From the NCBI GenBank assembly GCA_035462025.1, contig DATHUR010000107.1, positions 1 to 17,143 of the forward strand: DNA of 17,143 nt, written 5' to 3'. The notes below the pieces were generated by a model. The model had not been told where the DNA came from and searched no databases. It saw nothing but the letters and a program-made list of their open reading frames with translations. This DNA is from Egicoccus sp035462025 (lineage in GTDB: Bacteria > Actinomycetota > Nitriliruptoria > Nitriliruptorales > Nitriliruptoraceae). Positions 1 to 5,925 of this stretch are shown here, piece after piece. The first letter of the stretch is position 1. Every line of letters starts with the position of its first letter. A program made the position numbers and the translations under genes.

Positions 1-2348
1 CGACCGTGAACGACACCGGCGACGCGTCCTACGCGCCGGATGCTGAGGGGGCTGTGGATCTGGTGGCGCAGGAGCGTGAGGTCACGGTCACCGTGTTGGG
101 TGGCGTCGATGGTGACGAGCCGTTGGTGGGTGTGACGGTCACGGCGACGCATGTGTCGTTGGACACCCGGGATGCGATGACCGATGTGGACGGGATCGCG
201 ACCTTCGAAGACGATGACACGTTGGCGCCCACGGAGTGGACGTTCACGACGTCGAACGCGACCGGTTTGGCCGCACCGCACGACAACGGCAGTTCCACCT
301 TGTCGGTCGGGGTGGGCGCGCCCACGCCCGCGACCGACGTGGGCACCCTGACGCTGACGCCATGGGTCCAGGTCACGGGATCGGTCGAGCCGGTGGCGTA
401 CTCCCCGGACGGTCCGGGGACCGGGTCCCTCGATCACGCTGGTACGACCGTTGTCGCCGCATCCGACGAACTTCCCGCGCGGACGGGCTCGGGCGGCGCA
501 ATGGCCGCCCTTGCGGGCGCTACCGCGTCCTGGTCCGTGTACGTCCCGCCCACGCCTGATGGGGACGGACCGGTCGACTGGGAGGTGACCATCAACGCGC
601 CCGGCTACACCGAACTCGACGTGAGCTTCTCCCTCGACGACGACGGTGTGCCGACGGGCGTGGTGACGGGAATCGAACTGGTCTCCATCCCGAGGGACGT
701 CGAGATCTTCGTCGCCACGGACGAAGCACCGACGGTGGGTGTTCCCGGGATCGACGTGACCGCGACGCTCGGGACACTCACGTGGACGACCACCTCGGAC
801 TTGGACGGCGTTGCGACCTTTACCACGGCGTCTGGCGAACTGCCCGACAACGGCCGTCTGGTGGCCGGGACGTGGTCGCTGACGACCCTCGGGGCGGTGA
901 ACCCGATCCTCGACGTGACGGTCTCGAGGGACGTTCCCGCTGGCAGCGGCCTTCACCAGATGGAGGCCGCGATCCTGCTCAGCAACTCCAAGCTGTTCGG
1001 CGTGGTCGGTGAGATGGAGGACGGTGAACTCGTCCCGCTCGAAGGGGTGACGATCCGGGCCGACCGGGCGGGCGAGACCTTCTCGATCGTCAGCACGGCG
1101 ATGACCGCCGATGGGTACAACTATCGACTGCGTGCCCGCGCCGGCACCTGGAAGATCACGGCGATTCGTGACGGCCAGGAGATCGTGGTCGACGAGGCGT
1201 TCGAGATCGTCAAGGACGGGCCGGACACCGAGCCGAACTGGCTCGACATCGTGCTGCCGGCGATCGAGACGCCGGTCATCGCCGGTCAGGTGCTTGCCGA
1301 GGGTGGCGGCGGCGTCGAGGGTGCGACCATCACCGCGACCAGCAGTGCCGGCACGGTGGCGACGACGACGTCCGAGGACGGCTCGTACGAACTGGCCGGT
1401 CTCGACGACGACGTGACCTGGTCGGTGACGTTCACCCCGCCGGAGGGCTACGAGGGCCAGCCGGTGACCCGCTACGTCGCGCCGGGCTATTCGGGCGGGG
1501 CGGACATCACGCTCGACCAGACGTTGCCGTCCAGCCTCGGTTCGATCCAGGTCGACCTCGAAGGCGGCGACGCCGGCGAGAGCGTGGCCGTCACGCTGAC
1601 CGAGACCACGCCGTTCCCGACGCTCGACGCCGACGGCACCGAGACCGTCATGGTGACGTTGGGTGCCGAGGGCACCGCGTCGGTGACCTTCGATGGCCTC
1701 GTCCCGGACGGTCCCGGCGTCGGCATGGCCCGGTTCTCCGTCACGGCGATCGGTGAAGGTCGCGACGCGGTCAGCGGCAGCGCGATCTCGGTCGCAGCGG
1801 GACAGACCACCGCCGTCTCGCTGTCACTCGGTGGCCCGACGACGACCGTGATCCAGGTGACCCTGACCTCGGCGGGCGAGCCGGTCGTCGACCGGACCGT
1901 CGCGCTGATGGACGGCATGGGCACGACCCTGGAATCCACCGCCACGCCCGGTGTGAACGTGTACACGTTCTCGGGCATCGAGATGGGGGAGTGGCAGGTC
2001 ACCATCCCGACCGGCGGGTTCTTCCCCGGCACGATCACGGTCACCGAGGGCGTGACGGACTACGCCGTCGACCTCGTCGCCGTCGAGCCGGATCCGGAAC
2101 CGACCGAGGACCCGACGCCGGAACCGACCGAGAGCGCCACGGACGGCGCGGGTGGGACGGACACCTCGACCGACACGGCCGAGGGTGCCGGTGGGGCGAC
2201 CGACTCCACCGAGGGCTCGGGCGAGGAGACCACCTCGGGCACGACCGATGGGGGCGGCGGGACCGGCGACGAGGTCGTCGCCGACGACGAACCCGGACCG
2301 GACCCTGAGCCCACCGCTACCGAGACCGAGACCGTGGGGGACGGATGA
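1..2348 (+). CDS. Large repeat protein with carboxypeptidase-regulatory/Ig-like modules, 5' end outside window
   Basis: The frame is open from the left edge, so this is probably the C-terminal part of a longer protein. A GTG at position 6 is only the first possible start inside the window and has no visible ribosome site. The visible ~780 residues form a series of beta-rich modules of about 80-110 residues. Each has the pattern of carboxypeptidase-regulatory-like folds: G-x-V then G-V/A-x-V/I-T-A-T, a T/S-x-x-D-G-x-A/Y segment, then a W-x-V/I-T strand. The clearest module is at about residues 423-505 (G-A-T-I-T-A-T, then S-E-D-G-S-Y-E-L-A-G-L). From about residue 694 the protein becomes a low-complexity Pro/Glu/Thr/Asp/Gly tail. 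I see no LPxTG motif and no C-terminal membrane helix, so a sortase anchor is unlikely. Such modules usually form stalks or adhesive surface proteins. The function is not identified. Confidence 0.75.
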   Translation, partial: TVNDTGDASYAPDAEGAVDLVAQEREVTVTVLGGVDGDEPLVGVTVTATHVSLDTRDAMTDVDGIATFEDDDTLAPTEWTFTTSNATGLAAPHDNGSSTLSVGVGAPTPATDVGTLTLTPWVQVTGSVEPVAYSPDGPGTGSLDHAGTTVVAASDELPARTGSGGAMAALAGATASWSVYVPPTPDGDGPVDWEVTINAPGYTELDVSFSLDDDGVPTGVVTGIELVSIPRDVEIFVATDEAPTVGVPGIDVTATLGTLTWTTTSDLDGVATFTTASGELPDNGRLVAGTWSLTTLGAVNPILDVTVSRDVPAGSGLHQMEAAILLSNSKLFGVVGEMEDGELVPLEGVTIRADRAGETFSIVSTAMTADGYNYRLRARAGTWKITAIRDGQEIVVDEAFEIVKDGPDTEPNWLDIVLPAIETPVIAGQVLAEGGGGVEGATITATSSAGTVATTTSEDGSYELAGLDDDVTWSVTFTPPEGYEGQPVTRYVAPGYSGGADITLDQTLPSSLGSIQVDLEGGDAGESVAVTLTETTPFPTLDADGTETVMVTLGAEGTASVTFDGLVPDGPGVGMARFSVTAIGEGRDAVSGSAISVAAGQTTAVSLSLGGPTTTVIQVTLTSAGEPVVDRTVALMDGMGTTLESTATPGVNVYTFSGIEMGEWQVTIPTGGFFPGTITVTEGVTDYAVDLVAVEPDPEPTEDPTPEPTESATDGAGGTDTSTDTAEGAGGATDSTEGSGEETTSGTTDGGGGTGDEVVADDEPGPDPEPTATETETVGDG

Positions 2349-2387
2349 CACCGGTCCTCCCGACGCCTCGACCAGCGAGCAGCGGCG

Positions 2388-2879
2388 CTACGGGCTGACC
2401 TTGACGATGGCGGTCCCGGTGCCCTCGGCGATGTGCCGGAACGTGACCGTGGTCACCGAGCCGTCATCGCAGTCGTAGATGACCTGCATGGTCGTGTCGT
2501 CGTAGGCGCGCTGCCGCAGGGTGCACCCGTCGGCGGTCATCGCCTCGTCGACGGTCGGCATGACCGCCTCGCGCTGGACGTCCTCGACCACGAAGGTGAC
2601 CGCGGCGGACCAGTCGTCCGCACGCCTGGTCACGGTCCCCTCCACCTCGACCGCGCCCTCGGGGACGGCCGCGCCGGGCAGTTCGTCCGGTGTGCCCTCG
2701 AAGCTGCGGGTGCCCTCGCGGCCGAGCGCGGCGCTGGTCGCGTTGCGCCCGTCGAGGAGCAGCACCACCCCGGCGGCGACGATCGCCAGGACGACGGCCA
2801 CCACCAGCAGGCGTCCCCACAGCGAGGTGGGGACGAGGCGGGAGAAACCGGCCCGGTTCGGGCTCGTGGGCGTGGTCAC
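2388..2879 (-). CDS. Single-pass membrane protein with small extracytoplasmic domain, hypothetical
   Basis: A 163-residue protein I do not recognise. Residues 1-20 are a short cytoplasmic stretch, and residues 21-43 form one strongly hydrophobic helix (L-L-V-V-A-V-V-L-A-I-V-A-A). The remaining ~120 residues are polar and would lie outside the membrane. They include C119 and C137, close enough to form a disulfide. The region from about residue 75 to the end alternates hydrophobic and polar residues and looks like a small beta domain. The start is GTG with no Shine-Dalgarno sequence. A TAGAGT hexamer ends 7 bases before it, which suggests a leaderless transcript. The gene converges on the repeat protein to its left (39 bp apart) and diverges from the eCIS-leader gene to its right. 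Confidence 0.65.
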   Translation of the reverse strand: MTTPTSPNRAGFSRLVPTSLWGRLLVVAVVLAIVAAGVVLLLDGRNATSAALGREGTRSFEGTPDELPGAAVPEGAVEVEGTVTRRADDWSAAVTFVVEDVQREAVMPTVDEAMTADGCTLRQRAYDDTTMQVIYDCDDGSVTTVTFRHIAEGTGTAIVKVSP

Positions 2880-2885
2880 CCAACT

Positions 2886-2891
2886 ACTCTA
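2886..2891 (-). promoter_or_regulatory. Candidate -10 element of a leaderless promoter
   Basis: On the minus strand the hexamer TAGAGT (TANNNT type) is followed by six bases and then the GTG start at 2879. That spacing places the transcription start at the start codon. No Shine-Dalgarno sequence is present, as expected for leaderless mRNAs, which are common in actinobacteria. I see no clear -35 element. Confidence 0.4.
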
Positions 2892-2971
2892 ACGGGGCCA
2901 GGGGCGCGCCACGCCTGCTTCGGCGGACGACTTGGATCCGGTCCGGACGCACGCTGGCCGAGGAGCATGCG

Positions 2972-3919
2972 GTGAGGCCGTCGAGCCACGACGAGCAGGA
3001 ACGCGCGGCCGCCTCGCCGCGCTCCCGCACGGGCGCACCGACACGGCGCGGCGGCCTGTCGACCTCGGACCAGGCGCTGCTCGCCGCCCAGCATCTCGCC
3101 GGCAACGCCGCGGTCGCCCACGCGCTCGCGCCGAAGCGCGAGTCGGCGGCCCCGGTCCGGACGACGTCGCAGGAGCAGCCGGACGCGCTCGTCCTCGACG
3201 CGCCCGCGTTCGACCTACAGGTGCCGCAGGGAAGTTTCGACCACCTGCTCAAAGGCCGGCGGATGCGCGGGCACCGCGAGATCGTCGAGCGCTTCGAGCG
3301 CCAGCGCGGCGTCGTGCCGGTCGCCTGGACCGCGGGCACCGGCGCCACCGCCCAGGAACGCAACACCGCCTGGCGCGTCCACCAGCGCACCCTGGTCGCG
3401 ACCTCGACCCTGCCCCGGTTCACCGCCGTCAGTGCGGACGCGCCCGGCCTCCCGGGACCGGTCACGACCGCCGATGCACTGCTGGCCGGGCTGCCGCGCA
3501 GCCCACGGTCCGGCCGCGGTGGCGTCCGTCTGAGCTACGCCGGCGATCCGGTCGTCGGCGGCGCGGCCCGGGTCACCAGCCGCAAGCCGGACGACTCGAC
3601 CCTGGTCGTCGAGATGGCGTTCGCCCAGGGGACGCTGGTGATGACCGGCCGCCGCGATGTCCAGGGCGACCACCTCGACTGGGACACCGAACTGACCATC
3701 GACCTCGACGCCCTCGCCCGCGTGCTGTGGCGCGACGTCTTCGACCGGCTCGAGACTCGCCGCAAGGGCGGGATCAAGAAGCTCAAGCCCGCGGCGGCCG
3801 CCGGCGACCCGCCGAAGCGGAAGCCCCGCAGGATCGACGACGGGGATGACGACGCCGACCGCATCGAGCCGGTCTCCGGCACGGGCGACGAACAGGGGAT
3901 GCTCGATGAACGATCCTGA
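2972..3919 (+). CDS. Protein with eCIS-associated N-terminal leader motif (A-G-N-A-A-V), C-terminal domain unknown
   Basis: The start was chosen at GTG 2972 because AGGAG lies six bases upstream (2961-2965). An upstream in-frame start at 2690 would run through the opposite gene. The protein has 315 residues. After a polar, Arg-rich N-terminus, residues 35-52 read ALLAAQHLAGNAAVAHAL. This matches the pattern L-x-x-Q-x-x-A-G-N-x-A-V-x-x-L, which I know from actinobacterial proteins linked to extracellular contractile injection systems and DUF4157 proteins. The central part (about 75-275) has a helical section followed by beta strands (V-R-L-S-Y, T-L-V-V-E-M-A-F, L-V-M-T-G-R) and a helix around F-D-R-L. 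No H-E-x-x-H is present, so the DUF4157 protease-like core is missing. The C-terminus is Lys/Arg-rich and then Asp-rich. It overlaps the next gene by 14 bases, suggesting translational coupling. The function is unknown; cargo or structural accessory of an eCIS is inference. Confidence 0.7.
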   Translation: MRPSSHDEQERAAASPRSRTGAPTRRGGLSTSDQALLAAQHLAGNAAVAHALAPKRESAAPVRTTSQEQPDALVLDAPAFDLQVPQGSFDHLLKGRRMRGHREIVERFERQRGVVPVAWTAGTGATAQERNTAWRVHQRTLVATSTLPRFTAVSADAPGLPGPVTTADALLAGLPRSPRSGRGGVRLSYAGDPVVGGAARVTSRKPDDSTLVVEMAFAQGTLVMTGRRDVQGDHLDWDTELTIDLDALARVLWRDVFDRLETRRKGGIKKLKPAAAAGDPPKRKPRRIDDGDDDADRIEPVSGTGDEQGMLDERS

Positions 3920-4424
3920 CGAGCGGCCGGACGGCGATCGGCCGGCCGACGACGACGCGGCCGAACAGATGCTCGCCGTGAGTGCCGAACTCGGTGACAC
4001 CGAGCACGAGACCGGCTGGCGCAGCCGGTCGGGCACGGTGCGCCGCCGGCAACGGGTGGTCCGCGGCGCCACCCCGGGGGAGACCGAGGTCCGCGAGCGG
4101 ACCCGCGTGCGATCGGTTGCCGAGGAGGGCGTCGGCGGGGAGCGGCCCACCGGCCCCGGCCCTGCTGGTGCGACCCCGGAGACCGATGAGCCCACGAAGC
4201 CGGTGATGCTCGACGCGCAGGGCAACCCGATCGACACGCCGATCGCCACCACCACGACCACCACCGCCCCTGCGGCACCGGTCGTGCCCGACGCCGGCCG
4301 CTTCCTCGCCGACGCCGTCCGCAGCTACCTCGACGGTCTCGACGACCTCGGCGTCGACCACCCCGTCACGGCCGACCGCCTGGCCCAGTTGCGCCGGACG
4401 CTGGAGCGCTACGAACACGGCTGA
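3906..4424 (+). CDS. Small acidic/disordered protein coupled to the eCIS-leader gene
   Basis: 172 residues, unrecognised. ATG 3906 is preceded by AGGGGA (about 3894-3899) at normal spacing and lies inside the end of the upstream gene (14-base overlap), so the two are probably translated together. Residues 1-25 are very acidic (Asp/Glu/Pro). Residues 40-70 are rich in Arg with R-x-R repeats. A Pro/Thr-rich linker follows, including a run of Thr near residue 118. The last ~45 residues look like a compact helical domain (A-D-A-V-R-S-Y-L-D-G-L-D-D-L-G followed by L-A-Q-L-R-R-T-L-E-R-Y). The overlap suggests it works with the upstream protein, perhaps as a partner or chaperone, but nothing in the sequence proves this. 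Confidence 0.65.
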   Translation: MNDPDERPDGDRPADDDAAEQMLAVSAELGDTEHETGWRSRSGTVRRRQRVVRGATPGETEVRERTRVRSVAEEGVGGERPTGPGPAGATPETDEPTKPVMLDAQGNPIDTPIATTTTTTAPAAPVVPDAGRFLADAVRSYLDGLDDLGVDHPVTADRLAQLRRTLERYEHG

Positions 4425-4434
4425 CCCCGAACCT

Positions 4435-4473
4435 GTGGAGTCGTTCGACCGCAGGCAATCGCTTGCACTCCAC
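4435..4473 (+). terminator. Bulged stem-loop downstream of the two-gene unit, possible terminator
   Basis: GTGGAGT (4435-4441) pairs perfectly with ACTCCAC (4467-4473). Inside it, GCAGGC (4451-4456) pairs with GCTTGC (4461-4466) with one G-U, closing an AATC loop. The 3' arm is continuous, while the 5' arm has a nine-base bulge. It begins 11 bases after the stop of the 172-residue gene and has no T-tract, so it may be a U-less terminator as seen in high-GC bacteria. A regulatory role for the downstream glnA is also possible. Confidence 0.4.
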
Positions 4474-4490
4474 GAACGGCCGCGGCGGGT

Positions 4491-4517
4491 GTAACGCGCG
4501 CGAAACACGCCGGTCAC
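4491..4517 (+). promoter_or_regulatory. GlnR-type operator upstream of glnA
   Basis: Three half-sites sit at exact six-base spacing: GTAAC (4491-4495), GAAAC (4502-4506) and GTCAC (4513-4517). This fits the actinobacterial GlnR box GTnAC-N6-GAAAC-N6-GTnAC. The fourth expected half-site (4524-4528) reads CGCGC and does not match. A TACGAT hexamer at 4518-4523 could be the -10 element, putting transcription start near 4530. The box would then cover about -39 to -13. This position overlaps the core promoter, so whether GlnR activates or represses here cannot be decided from sequence. Confidence 0.7.
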
Positions 4518-4523
4518 TACGAT
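4518..4523 (+). promoter_or_regulatory. Candidate -10 element for glnA-glnE
   Basis: TACGAT (TANNNT type) lies directly after the third GlnR half-site. It is the only good -10 match I see between the stem-loop and the glnA start, and predicts a 5' leader of about 49 bases. No convincing -35 element is present at 17 bases upstream. Confidence 0.35.
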
Positions 4524-4578
4524 CGCGCGGACGCGTCGTCGTCGCGGCGCCCGCGTGCCGACCTTGGGGAACCAGCGC

Positions 4579-5925
4579 ATGGACAAGCAACAGGAGTACG
4601 TCCTCCGCACCGTCGAGGAGCGCGACATCCGGTTCATCCGGCTGTGGTTCACCGACGTGCAAGGGTTCTTGAAGTCGGTGGCGATCACCGCCGCCGAACT
4701 CGAGAACGCCTTCAGCGAAGGCATCGGCTTCGACGGCTCATCGATCGAGGGCTTCGCCCGGGTCCAGGAAGCCGACATGCTGGTCGTGCCGGACGCCTCG
4801 ACGTTCCAGATCCTGCCGTGGCGGCCAGAGTCCATGGGCGTGGCCCGGATGTTCTGCGACATCCTCACCCCCGACGGCCAGCCGTTCGCGGCCGACCCCC
4901 GCTACGTCCTCAAGCGCACCCTCGAGCGTGCCTCGGAGATGGGCTTCACCTTCTACGTCCACCCCGAGATGGAGTTCTTCCTGTTCGAGAGCGCCGAGAA
5001 CCCGCGGCCGCTGGACAACGGTGGCTATTTCGACCAGACCCCGCTGGACGTGCAGCAGGACTTCCGCCGCCAGACCATCAACACGCTCGAGAAGATGGGG
5101 ATCTCGGTCGAGTTCTCCCACCACGAGGTCGCCCCCTCCCAGCACGAGATCGACCTGCGGTTCGCCGACGCGCTGACGATGGCGGACAACATCATGACCT
5201 TCCGCCTCGTGGTCAAGGAGACCGCGCTGCAGCGGGGCGTGTACGCGACCTTCATGCCCAAGCCCATCGAGGGCGAGTGGGGCAACGCGATGCACCTGCA
5301 CCTGTCGTTGTTCGAGGGCGACAACAACGCCTTCCACGACGCCGGCGACGAGTACCACCTCTCGCCGACCGCCCGCGCCTTCACCGCCGGACTGCTGCGC
5401 CACTCCCGCGAGATCACCGCCGTCACCAACCAGTGGGTCAACTCCTACAAGCGGCTGACCGCCCGGCTGCACGGTCCGCAGCCGTCGGGTGAGGCGCCGA
5501 TCTTCGTCACGTGGGGCCACTCCAACCGCAGTTCGCTGGTGCGCATCCCGATGTACAAGCCGCGCAAGGGCACCTCGACCCGCATCGAGTACCGCGCACC
5601 CGACCCCGCGGTCAACCCCTACCTCGCCTTCGCGCTCATCCTCGCGGCCGGCCTCAAGGGCATCGAGGAGGGCTACGAACTGCCCGAGGAGTCCGAGGAC
5701 AACGCCTTCGAACTGACCCCGGCGGAACGGGCCGCGTCGGGCATCGAACGCCTGCCCGCCAGCCTCGGCGAGGCCCTGGCGATCATGGAGAACTCCGAGT
5801 TGGTGGCCGAGACGCTCGGCGAGCACCTGTTCGCGTTCTTCCTGGCCAACAAGCGCCGCGAATGGGACGAGTACCAGGCTCACGTCACCACGTTCGAACT
5901 CGAGCGCTACCTGTCGCTGCTGTAG
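4579..5925 (+). CDS. glnA2: Glutamine synthetase, type I, GlnA2-like (non-adenylylatable form)
   Basis: Makes glutamine from glutamate, ammonia and ATP in the cytoplasm. ATG 4579 was chosen because GGGGA lies eight bases upstream; a GTG at 4555 has no such site. The protein has 448 residues, typical of the shorter GSI forms. Visible signatures are G-F-D-G-S-S-I-E-G-F (50-59), the metal-binding H-P-E-M-E-F-F-L-F (128-136), H-H-E-V-A-P-S-Q-H-E (181-190), the ATP/glutamate region with M-H-L-H-L-S (238-243), N-S-Y-K-R-L (288-293), N-R-S-S-L-V-R-I-P (316-324) and R-I-E-Y-R-A-P-D (335-342). By alignment with E. coli GS, the adenylylated Tyr in N-L-Y-D-L-P corresponds to F377 in N-A-F-E-L-T, so the enzyme should escape GlnE control. 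The order glnA2-glnE matches Mycobacterium tuberculosis. The stop abuts the glnE start. Confidence 0.93.
   Translation: MDKQQEYVLRTVEERDIRFIRLWFTDVQGFLKSVAITAAELENAFSEGIGFDGSSIEGFARVQEADMLVVPDASTFQILPWRPESMGVARMFCDILTPDGQPFAADPRYVLKRTLERASEMGFTFYVHPEMEFFLFESAENPRPLDNGGYFDQTPLDVQQDFRRQTINTLEKMGISVEFSHHEVAPSQHEIDLRFADALTMADNIMTFRLVVKETALQRGVYATFMPKPIEGEWGNAMHLHLSLFEGDNNAFHDAGDEYHLSPTARAFTAGLLRHSREITAVTNQWVNSYKRLTARLHGPQPSGEAPIFVTWGHSNRSSLVRIPMYKPRKGTSTRIEYRAPDPAVNPYLAFALILAAGLKGIEEGYELPEESEDNAFELTPAERAASGIERLPASLGEALAIMENSELVAETLGEHLFAFFLANKRREWDEYQAHVTTFELERYLSLL

Noticed and set aside
2690..2971. Upstream start for the eCIS-leader protein
   Set aside because: It would overlap the opposite membrane-protein gene, its sequence is Arg/Pro-rich noise, and a good AGGAG supports GTG 2972.
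4555..4578. Earlier GTG start for glnA
   Set aside because: No ribosome site precedes it, while GGGGA precedes ATG 4579, and GlnA2 proteins normally begin M-D-K-Q-x-E-like.
5674..5682. Tyr366 (G-Y-E-L-P-E-E) of GlnA as an adenylylation site
   Set aside because: It looks like N-L-Y-D-L-P-P-E-E, but with the conserved flanking blocks aligned without gaps the modified position falls on F377. Y366 lies 11 residues too early.
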